DNA of 64,000 nucleotides from Desulfovibrionaceae bacterium (GCA_031082225.1 JAVHLG010000013.1:1-64000); one strand, 5' to 3'. Shown: positions 8,790 to 17,629, counted from the stretch's first letter. Program-made: numbers and translations. Notes: a model not told the origin generated them from the sequence alone.

Positions 8790-10067
8790 ATGGATATCCA
8801 AAGGGATCTCTCCCGCCACCCCTGTTTCAACAAGGAAGCCTCGGGACAGTGCGGACGGGTGCATCTGCCCATAGCCCCCAAATGCAACATCAAGTGCAAC
8901 TACTGTGATCGCAAGCACGACTGCGTCAACGAGTCCCGGCCCGGCGTCTCCAGCGCCGTGCTCACACCGATTCAGGCCATGGCCTACATGGAAGAGGTGC
9001 TGGAAAAAGAGCCGCGCATCACCGTGGCCGGCATCGCCGGTCCCGGCGACCCCATGGCCAACTGGGCCGAGACGCACCACACCCTGCGGCTGCTCAAGGA
9101 ACGCTTCCCGCACCTGCTCTTTTGCCTGTCCTCCAACGGCCTGGCCCTGCCCGGCCATGTGGACGAGCTGGCCGAGGTCGGGGCCACCCACGTCACCGTG
9201 ACCATCAACGCCGTGGACCCGGACGTGGGCGAGAAGGTCTATTCCTGGGTGCGCGACGGCAAGCTTATCCTGCGCGGCCGGGCCGCGGCCGAGCTGCTCA
9301 TCTCCCGCCAGCTCGAATCCGTGCGGCTTTTGGCCGCCAAGGGCATCACCGTCAAGGTCAACACCATCGTTGTCCCGGGCGTCAACGACCACCACGTGGG
9401 CGAGATTTCCAAGACCGTGGCCGCGCTTGGCGCGAACATCCACAACATCATGGCCATGTTCCCCACGCCCAACACCCCTTTTGCGGAGATTCCCGAGCCC
9501 ACCAAGGACCAGATCGCCACCGCCAGACAGATCTCGGCCGCGTATCTGCCCCAGATGACCCACTGCCGCCGCTGCCGGGCCGACGCCGTGGGGCTTTTGT
9601 GTTCCGACCGCTCGGGGGAATTCAGCGACATGCTGCGGGCCTGCTCCAAGGTCGTGCCCGGGGCGGACGAGAGTCGGCCCTACGTGGCCGTGGCCACCCG
9701 CGAGGGCATGCTCATCAACCTGCACCTGGGCGAGGCCTGGGCCTTTCAGATCTACGGCAAAAACGAGGGCGGCATCTTTTTGGTGGAGGAGCGCGCCGCG
9801 CCCGAGCCCGGCGGCGGCCCGCGCCGCTGGGAGGAGCTGGCCCGGGTGCTCAAGGACTGCCGCGCCGTCTTGTGTTCGGCCTACGGCGAAACCCCGGCCA
9901 AGCTCCTCATGGAGCGCGGCATCATGGTCCACGGCTGCTCGGGCCTGGTGGAGGACGGGGTGGAGGAGATATTTGGAACCGGCGACCTGACCAGCCTCAA
10001 GTCGCGCCGCAAGGGCCTGTCCGGGGCCTGTCGGTGCAGCGGCGGCAGCGGCGAGGGATGTGGATGA
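8790..10067 (+). CDS. nifB: FeMo-cofactor core synthase NifB with C-terminal NifX-like domain
   Basis: NifB is a radical SAM enzyme that fuses [4Fe-4S] units with a carbide to make the NifB cofactor. The 425-residue protein has the SAM cluster motif C32-x3-C36-x2-C39 and nearby ligands C12 and C21. The radical SAM domain runs to about residue 285, where THCRRCRADAVGLL closes it. From about 305 (RPYVAVATREGMLINLHLGE) to about 405 lies a dinitrogenase-cofactor-binding domain like NifX/NafY, which may hold the product before delivery to NifEN. The tail GACRCSGGSGEGC is cysteine-rich. It is the last gene of the nifENB operon; no nifHDK genes follow in this window. Confidence 0.95.
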   Translation: MDIQRDLSRHPCFNKEASGQCGRVHLPIAPKCNIKCNYCDRKHDCVNESRPGVSSAVLTPIQAMAYMEEVLEKEPRITVAGIAGPGDPMANWAETHHTLRLLKERFPHLLFCLSSNGLALPGHVDELAEVGATHVTVTINAVDPDVGEKVYSWVRDGKLILRGRAAAELLISRQLESVRLLAAKGITVKVNTIVVPGVNDHHVGEISKTVAALGANIHNIMAMFPTPNTPFAEIPEPTKDQIATARQISAAYLPQMTHCRRCRADAVGLLCSDRSGEFSDMLRACSKVVPGADESRPYVAVATREGMLINLHLGEAWAFQIYGKNEGGIFLVEERAAPEPGGGPRRWEELARVLKDCRAVLCSAYGETPAKLLMERGIMVHGCSGLVEDGVEEIFGTGDLTSLKSRRKGLSGACRCSGGSGEGCG

Positions 10068-10096
10068 GACACGCAGAGGGGGAGTTCCCCTCTCTG

Positions 10097-10249
10097 CGAG
10101 ACTGTCGACAGTGTCGACAGTCTCGAAAAGCGCGAACAGGTCGCGGCTGCGCCGCGCCGTCAGTGAGCGGTTTTCGTGCCTTTCCGCCCGGCGGCTTGGC
10201 CGCCGACGGCGGCGCAACGTCCCGGTTTTGAAAAAACAGGGACGTTGCC
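10097..10249 (+). repeat. Structured intergenic element, copy B
   Basis: Partner of the element at 2305-2453. It begins 30 bases after nifB with a perfect 13-bp hairpin, CGAGACTGTCGAC (10097-10109) against GTCGACAGTCTCG (10113-10125). Then come ACAGGTCGCGGC, a CGCGGC-TGC-GCCGCG hairpin, TTTTCGTG, the CGGCGG/CCGCCG hairpin, and AACGTCCC/GGGACGTT around 10218-10247. Stem sequences differ from copy A at both ends, yet pairing is kept. The rest of the 385-base gap to uvrA is GC-rich, with no gene seen. Confidence 0.6.
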
Positions 10250-10452
10250 GTCCGAATGGGGAGGAGGCGTCGCCCCCTCCCCATGCCCCTCCTCTGACCG
10301 GGGGGAACCCATTCCCCCCCCCGGCTCCCCTGACCCCCCGTATCGTTTCCCCCCTTGCTTTTCGCCTCCAAGTCCTTATGTCAAAGCCCTTGCCGACAAT
10401 AAAGCCGCCTGTGCGGCAGGGCCGGGAGACCGGCCATTTTCTGGAGAAAAAC

Positions 10453-13221
10453 ATGTCCTTTTCGCCGGTTATCCATATCGAAGGCGCACGCCACCACAAT
10501 CTGAAGAACCTCACGCTGGACATCCCCCGCGACAGGCTGGTGGTCATCTGCGGCCCCAGCGGTTCGGGCAAGTCCACCCTGGCCTTCGACATCATCTACG
10601 CCGAGGGCCAGCGCCGCTACGTGGAGTCGCTGTCGGCCTACGCCCGCCAGTTTCTGCCCCAGCTCGACAAGCCCCAGGTGGACAAGATCGAGGGCCTGTC
10701 CCCGGCCATCTCCCTTGAGCAGCAGTCGGCCACCCGCAACCCGCGCTCCACCGTGGGCACCGTGACCGAGATCCACGATTTCCTGCGCGTGTTCTTCGCC
10801 CGCCTGGGCCGCCCCCACTGCCCCGGCTGCGGCCAGCCCATCCAGGCCCGCACCCTGGACGAGATCCTGGCCGACCTCATGGCCCTGCCCGAGGGCGCAA
10901 AGCTTTTGCTCATGGCCCCCCTGGTGGAGCACCAGAAGGGAACCCAGGCCGACCGCCTAAAAAAGCTGAAAAGCCAGGGCTTCGTCCGCGTGCGCGTGGA
11001 CGGCCAGGTCATGGGCCTGGACCCCCTGCCGGAACTGGAAAAAAACAAACGCCACAGCATCGAACTGGTGGTGGACCGGCTGGTGGTCAAGCCGGACATC
11101 CGCTCCCGGCTGGCCGACTCCGTGGAACTGGCCTTGAGCCATGGCCAGGGGCGGCTGGTGGTGGCCGTGCTCGCCGACAAAGACGCCAAGGCCCCGGCGG
11201 ATCGCAATTTTTCCACCCAAAGCTCGTGTCCGGACTGCAAGATCAGCGTGCCCAAGCCCACGCCGCAGCTTTTTTCCTTCAACGGCCCCCAGGGGGCCTG
11301 CCCCGCGTGCGGCGGCATCGGCGCCGTGGAATATTACGAACCCGCGCTTCTGGCCCCCAACAAGGGCCTGTCCCTGCGCCAGGGGGCTGTCCTGCCCTGG
11401 CGCGGCGACCGCGTGCTGGCCCGGCACGCCAAAGCCCTGGAGGCCCTGGGGGCGCGTCACGGCTTCGCTCTGGACACCCCGCTGGCGGCGTTTTCCCCCG
11501 AGGCCCTGCAGGCGCTCTTTTTCGGAGACACAGCGGACCGATTCGAGGGCGTGGTGAACCTTTTGGAAAAAGGACAGGCCTTCGGATCGATCTGGCGCGA
11601 CGAACTGTCGCGCTATCGCCAAAGCCGCCCCTGCCCGGCCTGCGGCGGGGCCCGGCTGCGGCCCGAGTCGCTGGCCGTGCGGGTCGGGGATCTGAACATC
11701 CACGAATTCTGCTCCCTGTCCATCGAGCGGGCCCTGGCCTGGCTTGGCGGGCTGTCGTTCACCGGGGCCTCGGCCGTGGTGGCCGTGCCGCTTTTAAAGG
11801 AGCTCACCCACCGCATGGCGTTTCTGGCCGGGGTGGGCCTGGACTACTTAAGCCTGGCCCGCAACATGGCCACCCTGTCCGGCGGCGAGGCCCAGCGCAT
11901 CCGGCTGGCCGGACAGCTCGGCTCGGGGCTGGTGGGCGTGACGTACGTCCTGGACGAACCGAGCATCGGCCTGCACCCGCGCGACAACGCCCGGCTCCTG
12001 GAAACGCTTCGCCGCCTGCAGGGCCGGGGCAACACGGTCCTGGTCGTCGAGCACGACGAGGCCACCATCAAAAGCGCCGACCACCTCATCGAGCTTGGGC
12101 CGGGCTCGGGCTGGCTGGGCGGCGAGATCGTCTACCAGGGCGACGTGGACGGCATGCTGGCGGACAAGGACTCGCTCACGGGCAAGTTTTTACGCGGCGA
12201 CATGGTCATCGCCCGGCCCGAGACGCGCCGCGCCCCCACCGGGCGTCTGACGCTCCGCGGGGCGCGCACCAACAACTTAAAAAACCTGGACTGCGCCATT
12301 CCCTTAGGCTGCCTGACCTGCGTCACCGGCGTGTCCGGCTCGGGCAAAAGCTCGCTGGTGATGGACACCCTGTACAAGCACCTGGCCCTGTCCCGGGGCA
12401 TCAAGGTGGACGCGCCGGGCGAGATCGGCGGCATCGAGGGCGCGGCGGCCATCGAAAAGATCGTGTCCATCGACCAGACGCCCATCGGCCGCACCCCGCG
12501 CTCCAACCCGGCCACCTACACCAAGGTCTTCGACGAGATACGAAACATCTTCGCGGCCACCAAGGACGCCCGCAAACGCGGCTACAAGCCGGGCCGCTTC
12601 AGCTTCAACGTCAGCGGCGGTCGCTGCGAGGCCTGCGGCGGCGACGGCCAGATACGGGTGGAGATGCATTTTCTGCCGGACATCTTCGTCACCTGCGAGG
12701 TCTGCGGCGGCCTGCGCTACAACCGCGAGACCCTGGAGGTCCAGTACAAGGGCCAAAACATCTCGCAGGTGCTGGACATGACCGTGCGCCAGGCCGGGGA
12801 TTTTTTCGAGAACTATCCGGCCTTGAAGCGCCGCCTGGATGTGCTGGGCGAGGTCGGGCTGGAATACCTGCGCCTGGGGCAGCCGGCCACCACGCTTTCG
12901 GGCGGCGAGGCGCAGCGCATCAAAATCTCGCGCGAACTCGGCAAGCGCAGCCTGCCGGGCACCCTGTACATCCTGGACGAACCCACCACGGGGCTGCACA
13001 TGGTGGAGGTGGGCAAGCTCATCGCCGTGCTGCAAAAGCTGGTGGATCGCGGGGCCAGCGTGGTGGTCATCGAGCACAACACCGACGTCATCATGGCTGC
13101 TGACCACGTCATCGACCTGGGCCCCGGCGGCGGCGAGGCCGGGGGGCGCATCGTGTCCCAGGGCACGCCCGAGGAGATCATGGCCGACCCGGAGTCGATC
13201 ACCGGGCGGTTTTTGGTGTAG
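10453..13221 (+). CDS. uvrA: Excinuclease ABC subunit A
   Basis: UvrA is the damage-sensing ATPase of nucleotide excision repair, acting with UvrB on DNA. The 922-residue product has two ABC ATPase modules. The first Walker A is GPSGSGKST at residues 34-42, the second is GVSGSGKSS, and both halves carry the signature LSGGEAQRI followed by a Walker B (LDEPS and LDEPT). Zinc-finger cysteine pairs are visible (CPGCG ... CPDC ... CPACGG, and CEACGG ... CEVCGG). An in-frame upstream extension to 10060 has no homology or ribosome site; the ATG at 10453 follows GGAGAAAAAC. Length is slightly under the usual 940. It appears monocistronic. Confidence 0.97.
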   Translation: MSFSPVIHIEGARHHNLKNLTLDIPRDRLVVICGPSGSGKSTLAFDIIYAEGQRRYVESLSAYARQFLPQLDKPQVDKIEGLSPAISLEQQSATRNPRSTVGTVTEIHDFLRVFFARLGRPHCPGCGQPIQARTLDEILADLMALPEGAKLLLMAPLVEHQKGTQADRLKKLKSQGFVRVRVDGQVMGLDPLPELEKNKRHSIELVVDRLVVKPDIRSRLADSVELALSHGQGRLVVAVLADKDAKAPADRNFSTQSSCPDCKISVPKPTPQLFSFNGPQGACPACGGIGAVEYYEPALLAPNKGLSLRQGAVLPWRGDRVLARHAKALEALGARHGFALDTPLAAFSPEALQALFFGDTADRFEGVVNLLEKGQAFGSIWRDELSRYRQSRPCPACGGARLRPESLAVRVGDLNIHEFCSLSIERALAWLGGLSFTGASAVVAVPLLKELTHRMAFLAGVGLDYLSLARNMATLSGGEAQRIRLAGQLGSGLVGVTYVLDEPSIGLHPRDNARLLETLRRLQGRGNTVLVVEHDEATIKSADHLIELGPGSGWLGGEIVYQGDVDGMLADKDSLTGKFLRGDMVIARPETRRAPTGRLTLRGARTNNLKNLDCAIPLGCLTCVTGVSGSGKSSLVMDTLYKHLALSRGIKVDAPGEIGGIEGAAAIEKIVSIDQTPIGRTPRSNPATYTKVFDEIRNIFAATKDARKRGYKPGRFSFNVSGGRCEACGGDGQIRVEMHFLPDIFVTCEVCGGLRYNRETLEVQYKGQNISQVLDMTVRQAGDFFENYPALKRRLDVLGEVGLEYLRLGQPATTLSGGEAQRIKISRELGKRSLPGTLYILDEPTTGLHMVEVGKLIAVLQKLVDRGASVVVIEHNTDVIMAADHVIDLGPGGGEAGGRIVSQGTPEEIMADPESITGRFLV

Positions 13222-13570
13222 GGGCGGCGGCGTGGGGGGTGTGAGGCGCGCGATGAGCGCGTTGGGTGCGTGGGATGCACGATGGTCGCGAGGGGTGAAC
13301 GGCGACAAGGGGGGTAAAGGAAGCCTCCGGCGGCCAAAGGGCTTCGCCCTTTGGAATCCCGTAATCGCTACGCGGGGAGAATGGTCTTTTCGCAGACCTC
13401 GCCCGACCGCACATGGGCCAGACTGGCCCGCAGCCGGGCCGGGGACGGCAGTGTCAGGTGAATACTGTCACTGTACATACTTTTTCCGTACATTCGGCAA
13501 GATACCCACAGAACAGGGATATCGGAGCTGATCTTCCAATCATGCAACCATCTACGTCTTTCTCTTTTTA
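13222..13570. other. Intergenic region with hairpin repeat
   Basis: There is no gene here. A perfect hairpin CCAAAGGGC-TTC-GCCCTTTGG lies at 13334-13354, preceded by CTCCGGCGG. Hairpins of this type are common intergenic repeats in GC-rich proteobacteria and could end uvrA transcription. Further on, CAGTG/CACTG and TGTAC/GTACA inverted repeats occur where composition falls towards AT, before the 3' end of the minus-strand sensor gene. Confidence 0.5.
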
Positions 13571-15187
13571 TTAAGGCGTGTCTCCTCCATCCACCTTAAC
13601 CTGATTGCGGCCGCAATTCTTTGCTTCGTACAAAGCTTTGTCACTTCGGCTGATAAAATCATCCACGGTTTCATTTTCAGCAAGTCGCCATTGGGCCACG
13701 CCTATACTGACTGTGAACAAAATTGTCTTTTGTTCATATAATGCAGGCGATTTTTCGACTTCTGCTCGTATTCTTTCAGCAATCAAGGCAGCATCTAAAG
13801 CAACCGTTTGAGGCAATAAAATGTTAAACTCTTCGCCACCCATCCGTCCAAGCCGATCTGTGAGACGAAGAGTTTTCTCGATGATTGACACAAAATGGCA
13901 AAGCACTTGATCTCCAGCAGGATGCCCATAATAATCGTTTATGCGCTTAAAGTGATCAATGTCGAGACTGAGCATGCTAAACGGAAATGCATGCCGAATC
14001 CCCCGCTGTCGTTCTGTCTCAAGCAATTCAAAGAAACTTCGGCGATTAGCACAGCCTGTCAATACATCCGTATGCGCCTGCAAAGCCAGACTTTTGTTAA
14101 GACATAGCAATTCTTGTCGGTGATGTGAAATAGAACGAAAATACAAAACAATTCCAGCAACAAGTAACAACGCAAGTATTCCCGCACAAGAAACCAATAC
14201 TGCCCACAAAATTCTTTCATTTTGAATATCTAGTATTTCTTTTAAATCACGGACCACATGAACCGTTACCGGCTCATCCTTGACGGAGAAATTTGCGTAA
14301 ATATATGGATACCCACTTTGATTCCATTTTATAACGTCCACGGCGCCATTGGGTTGCCACGGACTCAAACTTAACGTTTCAAAAGTCTTGTTCTTATATA
14401 TTTTTTCAACATCTTCTGCAGGCAATTTTAAGATTGCAGATTCTGGCAATGCTTTCATCAAAAGATCGGAATCTTTCGCCAGGACAACAACTCCATTTTC
14501 ATCTGTTATGAAGATGCCTTTATCTGGTATAAAATTTGTAAGATTATTGATATTGATCCTGGAGACGATCGCCCCAATAAATTGCCCAGACACCAACACG
14601 GGCTTCGAGTAGAACAACGCGCTTACGTTGTCTGTTCTACCGACTGCAAACTGTCGACCGTTCTTTCCTTGTTGGGCTGAGAGAAAATACTGACGATCAG
14701 AGTAGTTTACGCCGATGAAAATCGGGAATTCTGGCGGTTTCCCTGCCGCTACGCAATCACCAGCGGCATTAACGATGAAAAGTGTATGCAACTTAATTTC
14801 GCTGCGGATTTCATTCAGACGATGTGTCATGGCGCTAAGCTCTGGATCAGCAAGCCATAAGTCTCTTTTTTCATGAGTTTGCAAGGGTGAGAGGGTATTA
14901 TCCGTCATAAATCGAGCGAGCATTGACCCGACTGAAGGGTCCAAGGCCATGACAATGGGTATGCTTTGAACCTGGCTTAACCTTTGGTAGATATTCGTAG
15001 CAATAGTTTCCGCTGTTGATTTGGCAATATTGCGTTCACGATCGACAACAAGATCAATACGCTGCATTGCAAATATGCCTGAAGCAACCCATGTAGCGAC
15101 ACACCATGCAATGCATACCAAGGCAAGAACGATAGATCTCCAGGTCACTATCACTTTGCTATGCTTTCTCTTTTTTGACATGTACAT
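13571..15187 (-). CDS. Membrane sensor diguanylate cyclase (Cache-GGDEF)
   Basis: About 538 residues. A short basic N-terminus and a transmembrane helix (about 12-40) are followed by a ~290-residue periplasmic sensor of the double Cache type (FIVNAAGDCVAAG and GVNYSDRQYF are typical). A second helix lies near 325-350, then a GGDEF domain with the active GGEEF motif near residue 460 and LTGCANRR. It should make c-di-GMP in response to an external small molecule. There is no EAL domain. The start at 15187 (MYMSKK) is chosen over a TTG further upstream; an ATG two codons later is equally possible. The gene is clearly AT-richer than its surroundings, which suggests horizontal acquisition. Confidence 0.88.
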   Translation of the reverse strand: MYMSKKRKHSKVIVTWRSIVLALVCIAWCVATWVASGIFAMQRIDLVVDRERNIAKSTAETIATNIYQRLSQVQSIPIVMALDPSVGSMLARFMTDNTLSPLQTHEKRDLWLADPELSAMTHRLNEIRSEIKLHTLFIVNAAGDCVAAGKPPEFPIFIGVNYSDRQYFLSAQQGKNGRQFAVGRTDNVSALFYSKPVLVSGQFIGAIVSRININNLTNFIPDKGIFITDENGVVVLAKDSDLLMKALPESAILKLPAEDVEKIYKNKTFETLSLSPWQPNGAVDVIKWNQSGYPYIYANFSVKDEPVTVHVVRDLKEILDIQNERILWAVLVSCAGILALLLVAGIVLYFRSISHHRQELLCLNKSLALQAHTDVLTGCANRRSFFELLETERQRGIRHAFPFSMLSLDIDHFKRINDYYGHPAGDQVLCHFVSIIEKTLRLTDRLGRMGGEEFNILLPQTVALDAALIAERIRAEVEKSPALYEQKTILFTVSIGVAQWRLAENETVDDFISRSDKALYEAKNCGRNQVKVDGGDTP

Positions 15188-15257
15188 TTGTCGATATTCT
15201 TTTTTTGTTACGTGGAAGCTGCCTTGATTCAAAAGATTTTACATAATGCGTGACAAT

Positions 15258-15476
15258 TCATGCTGTTGATGAGCAGTTACGAAAACGTGCCACGCTGGCA
15301 CGCATTATGGAGTATTTGATAAATATTTGCAACGATTCCTTGGCGAATTTTACTATCGCTTCGATGGCCTTTCTGGCCTGGGCAAGTTTTTGATCGTCTG
15401 TTGCTGGCCTGTTCACGGTCAGACCCAATAACCTCTGCTGAGTCAAGAGGATAGCCGCGTTGCCATATATCAACAA
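15258..15476 (-). CDS. Doubtful small open frame, 72 residues
   Basis: This frame runs through LTVNRPATDDQKLAQARKAI and IVKFAKESLQIFIKYSIMR, which is moderately protein-like and helical. I recognise no family and see no convincing ribosome site. It lies in the AT-richer island between the sensor gene and a toxin remnant and may be debris of the same acquired segment. Confidence 0.22.
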   Translation of the reverse strand: MLIYGNAAILLTQQRLLGLTVNRPATDDQKLAQARKAIEAIVKFAKESLQIFIKYSIMRASVARFRNCSSTA

Positions 15477-15492
15477 ATACTTTGTCGCTTAT

Positions 15493-15691
15493 CTACCCAT
15501 ACACCTCCCTCCGATGCCCCACCAGCACCACCAGAACCGTGAACCGCTCATCCTGGATGTCGCACAAAATCCGGTAATCCCCGGCCCGGTAGCGCCACAG
15601 CCCCGCAAAGCGCGATCCCGTAAGCGGCTCCCCATTGCCGACAGGTCCGGGATTCCGGGCCGTCTTTCGCGCGGACGGGTCCGGTCTCAGG
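15493..15691 (-). pseudogene. Remnant of a RelE/ParE-family toxin
   Basis: Reading the minus strand to the TAG at 15493-15495 gives GEPLTGSRFAGLWRYRAGDY, then RILCDIQDERFTVLVV and GHRREVYG-stop. This is the C-terminal two-thirds of a RelE-type mRNA interferase: the LWRYRxGDYRxxCDI strand and the closing HRREVY are diagnostic. No start codon or N-terminal helices precede it. The preceding sequence is the 3' end of the exporter gene, whose stop is at 15695. No antitoxin is beside it. It is a truncated, presumably dead, toxin gene. Confidence 0.7.
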
Positions 15692-15694
15692 CGG

Positions 15695-16165
15695 TCACAG
15701 GGTCTTTTTCTGGATGCGCAGGCACAGGCTCGGCAGCACCAGCCCGAAGGCCAGGGCCATGAGGATGGTCAGCATGGTCAACAGGTCGTGCCAGGCCGCA
15801 AGAAAAATCGCCTGGTCCTTTTCCTGGACGAAGCGCAGAAAGCCCGTCATGGCCTGATAGGCGAAAACCCCGGGCACCATGGTGATGACCCCGGGGATGG
15901 AGAAGATGTGGGTGGGCAGGGTCGGCCGGTTGTGCGGCCAAAACGAGAAGGCGCTCACGGCCACCGAGGCGAAAAGCGTGGCCAGTTCCACCCCAACCCC
16001 AAAGGCCATGGCCAGGGTGCGCAGCGCCATCCCCAGCGCCCCGCAGGCCGCGCACCACAAGAGCGTATAGCGCGGGGTGTTAAACAGCACCGCGAATCCC
16101 GTGGCGGCCACGGCCCCGAAAAAGGCCTTGAGCGCCACGGTCGCGCCCAGGGCAAACATCACCAC
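15695..16165 (-). CDS. Threonine/serine exporter, ThrE C-terminal-domain subunit
   Basis: A 156-residue inner-membrane protein with about five hydrophobic helices, matching the short half (ThrE_2/DUF3815) of the split threonine/serine exporters. The segment PTHIFSIPGVITMVPGVFAY is the typical conserved core. It overlaps the 3' end of the larger subunit by 7 bases, so the two are co-translated and presumably form one transporter. The adjoining downstream sequence is a toxin remnant, so the insertion or deletion that truncated the toxin fell immediately after this gene's stop codon. Confidence 0.85.
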   Translation of the reverse strand: MVMFALGATVALKAFFGAVAATGFAVLFNTPRYTLLWCAACGALGMALRTLAMAFGVGVELATLFASVAVSAFSFWPHNRPTLPTHIFSIPGVITMVPGVFAYQAMTGFLRFVQEKDQAIFLAAWHDLLTMLTILMALAFGLVLPSLCLRIQKKTL

Positions 16166-17022
16166 AGCCCCTTGAGCGAAAGCGCCAGCACCATGCCCGC
16201 CGACAGGGCCAGGATCATCATGAGCCCCATCACGGCCCGGGTCAGCCCCACCGTGACATATCCCCGGATGAACTCCTCAAAGGCGTCGATCAGCGGCACC
16301 CCCGGAACGAGAAACAGCACCGCCGCCATCTCCGCATACTGCCTATCCGGCAAAAACTCGGACAAGACCAGGGCGGCATACGTGGCCACAAAGGAACTGA
16401 CGCTAAAGACCAGCACCACGTTGAAGCGCATCCCCACCAGGGTGAAGCGGGTCTGGCAGCCCAGGAAGGCCGCGACGGCGGTGACCAGGAAGGCCGCCGG
16501 TCCGCCGCCGAAGATCACGGCGAAGGCGCCGCAGGCCAGGGCGGCGCAGGCGGCGGCGAGGGTGCGGGGATAGATGTGGCCCGTGCGCCGGATGGCCTCC
16601 ACCTTGGCCCGCAAGGCGTCCGGAGTGAAGCGTCCCCGGTGGGCCTTCTTGGCCAGGCGGTAGACCGCGGCGATCTTGTTGAAGTCCACGCCGTGGCCGT
16701 CGATGCTCTGGACCTGGGTCATGACCTCGCCCTGGTGCGCCACGGTGACCAGAAGCGCGTTGTGGGCCACCAGGATGTGGATGTGGTCGAGGGCGTGGCC
16801 GCGCAGCATGCTGGCGATGGCGCGGCGCACCTTGTCGATCTCGCCGCCCGAGGCGAACATGACCGCCCCGGCCCGGATGGCCGGGGTCAGGGCCTTTTCC
16901 AGGCTGGCGTGCTCGTGGGAGGCGTGCGTTGGCCTGCCGACGGGACTGCTGGCTTGCGTCCGCTTCTTAAGGCTGGCGTGCTCGCGGGGGTCGTGCGACC
17001 GGGTTCGGCTGGCGTCGTCCAT
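16159..17022 (-). CDS. Threonine/serine exporter, ThrE N-terminal-domain subunit
   Basis: A 287-residue protein. After a low-complexity N-terminus, a cytoplasmic ThrE_1/DUF1212 domain (about 45-160; IRAGAVMFASGGEIDKVRRA) leads to four to five membrane helices with FLVPGVPLIDAFEEFIRGY as family landmark. It should export threonine/serine or related amino acids together with the smaller subunit encoded next. The first 45 residues contain a duplicated segment (EHASLKK ... EHASLEK), mirrored by a DNA repeat of about 28 bases near 16903 and 16969, and there is no clear ribosome site, so the true start may lie further in. Confidence 0.82.
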   Translation of the reverse strand: MDDASRTRSHDPREHASLKKRTQASSPVGRPTHASHEHASLEKALTPAIRAGAVMFASGGEIDKVRRAIASMLRGHALDHIHILVAHNALLVTVAHQGEVMTQVQSIDGHGVDFNKIAAVYRLAKKAHRGRFTPDALRAKVEAIRRTGHIYPRTLAAACAALACGAFAVIFGGGPAAFLVTAVAAFLGCQTRFTLVGMRFNVVLVFSVSSFVATYAALVLSEFLPDRQYAEMAAVLFLVPGVPLIDAFEEFIRGYVTVGLTRAVMGLMMILALSAGMVLALSLKGLW

Positions 17023-17058
17023 GGGTGCAGGCCTACGACGAAACGGCCCGGCGTGTCA

Positions 17059-17535
17059 TCAGAAGACCACCCGCCGGAAGGCCGGAAGGAGCCGGTAGCG
17101 CAAAAGCCGCCCGGCCGCGATGCCAAGGAGCACGCCAGCGGTGTTGGCGGCCATGTCCCCAAGCGAGGCCATGCGGCCCGGAACGTAGCCCTGGGCGTAT
17201 TCCAGGGCGCAGCCCAGGACGATCATGGACAACGACGCCGCAAGCCCCACCCGTTTGCGGGCGAACCCGAAACACGGCAGGAACGCCAGCCAGGCATATC
17301 CGGCCATGTGGTACAGCTTGTCGATGTCGGGGTAGTCGCCGGGCATGTCCACGTCCGGCAAAAGCGACAGGTAGACCACCGCCGCCATGGACGCCGCCCA
17401 CAGGGCCAGGGCGGCCACGATCAACGGGCGTCCCAGGCTCCCGTCGCAACGGGCGAAGCACGACCAGCGGCCGCTCATGCGCCCCGCCCGACTGGCGCGA
17501 TCATCCCCATGAACATGCCCCACCCCCGGCATCAT
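17059..17535 (-). CDS. VanZ-family membrane protein
   Basis: A 158-residue protein with four predicted helices and the VanZ-like motif set: YPDIDKLYHMAGYAWLAFLP (helix 2 with the D-K-x-x-H pattern), LEYAQGYVPGRMASLGDMAAN and a final helix. VanZ-like proteins are small integral membrane proteins; apart from teicoplanin resistance in enterococci their role is mostly unknown. The start may be the ATG at 17478 (MSGRW) rather than 17535. It lies 36 bases upstream of the exporter gene on the same strand and is probably in the same operon. Confidence 0.75.
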   Translation of the reverse strand: MMPGVGHVHGDDRASRAGRMSGRWSCFARCDGSLGRPLIVAALALWAASMAAVVYLSLLPDVDMPGDYPDIDKLYHMAGYAWLAFLPCFGFARKRVGLAASLSMIVLGCALEYAQGYVPGRMASLGDMAANTAGVLLGIAAGRLLRYRLLPAFRRVVF

Positions 17536-17597
17536 CTTTCCCGCCGACGTTCACGCCGCGCCCCCGTGCCCCGCCATAAGTTTTTCAAGGGGGGTCC

Positions 17598-17629
17598 GGG
17601 GGGAAACTTTTTTCAAAAAGTTTCCCCCC
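17598..17629 (-). terminator. Perfect 15-bp hairpin after htpX
   Basis: GGGGGGAAACTTTTT pairs perfectly with AAAAAGTTTCCCCCC around a two-base loop, 38 bases after the htpX stop. It looks like an intrinsic terminator and is nearly the same as the hairpin at 34148-34180, so it belongs to a repeated terminator-like family. Confidence 0.7.

Noticed and set aside
10060-10452. In-frame extension of uvrA upstream of 10453
   Set aside because: The extension covers the structured intergenic element and has no ribosome site or UvrA homology; the ATG at 10453 fits the family start.
8445-10595. 716-residue open frame on the minus strand
   Set aside because: It is antisense to nifN, nifB and the start of uvrA and has no recognisable domain.
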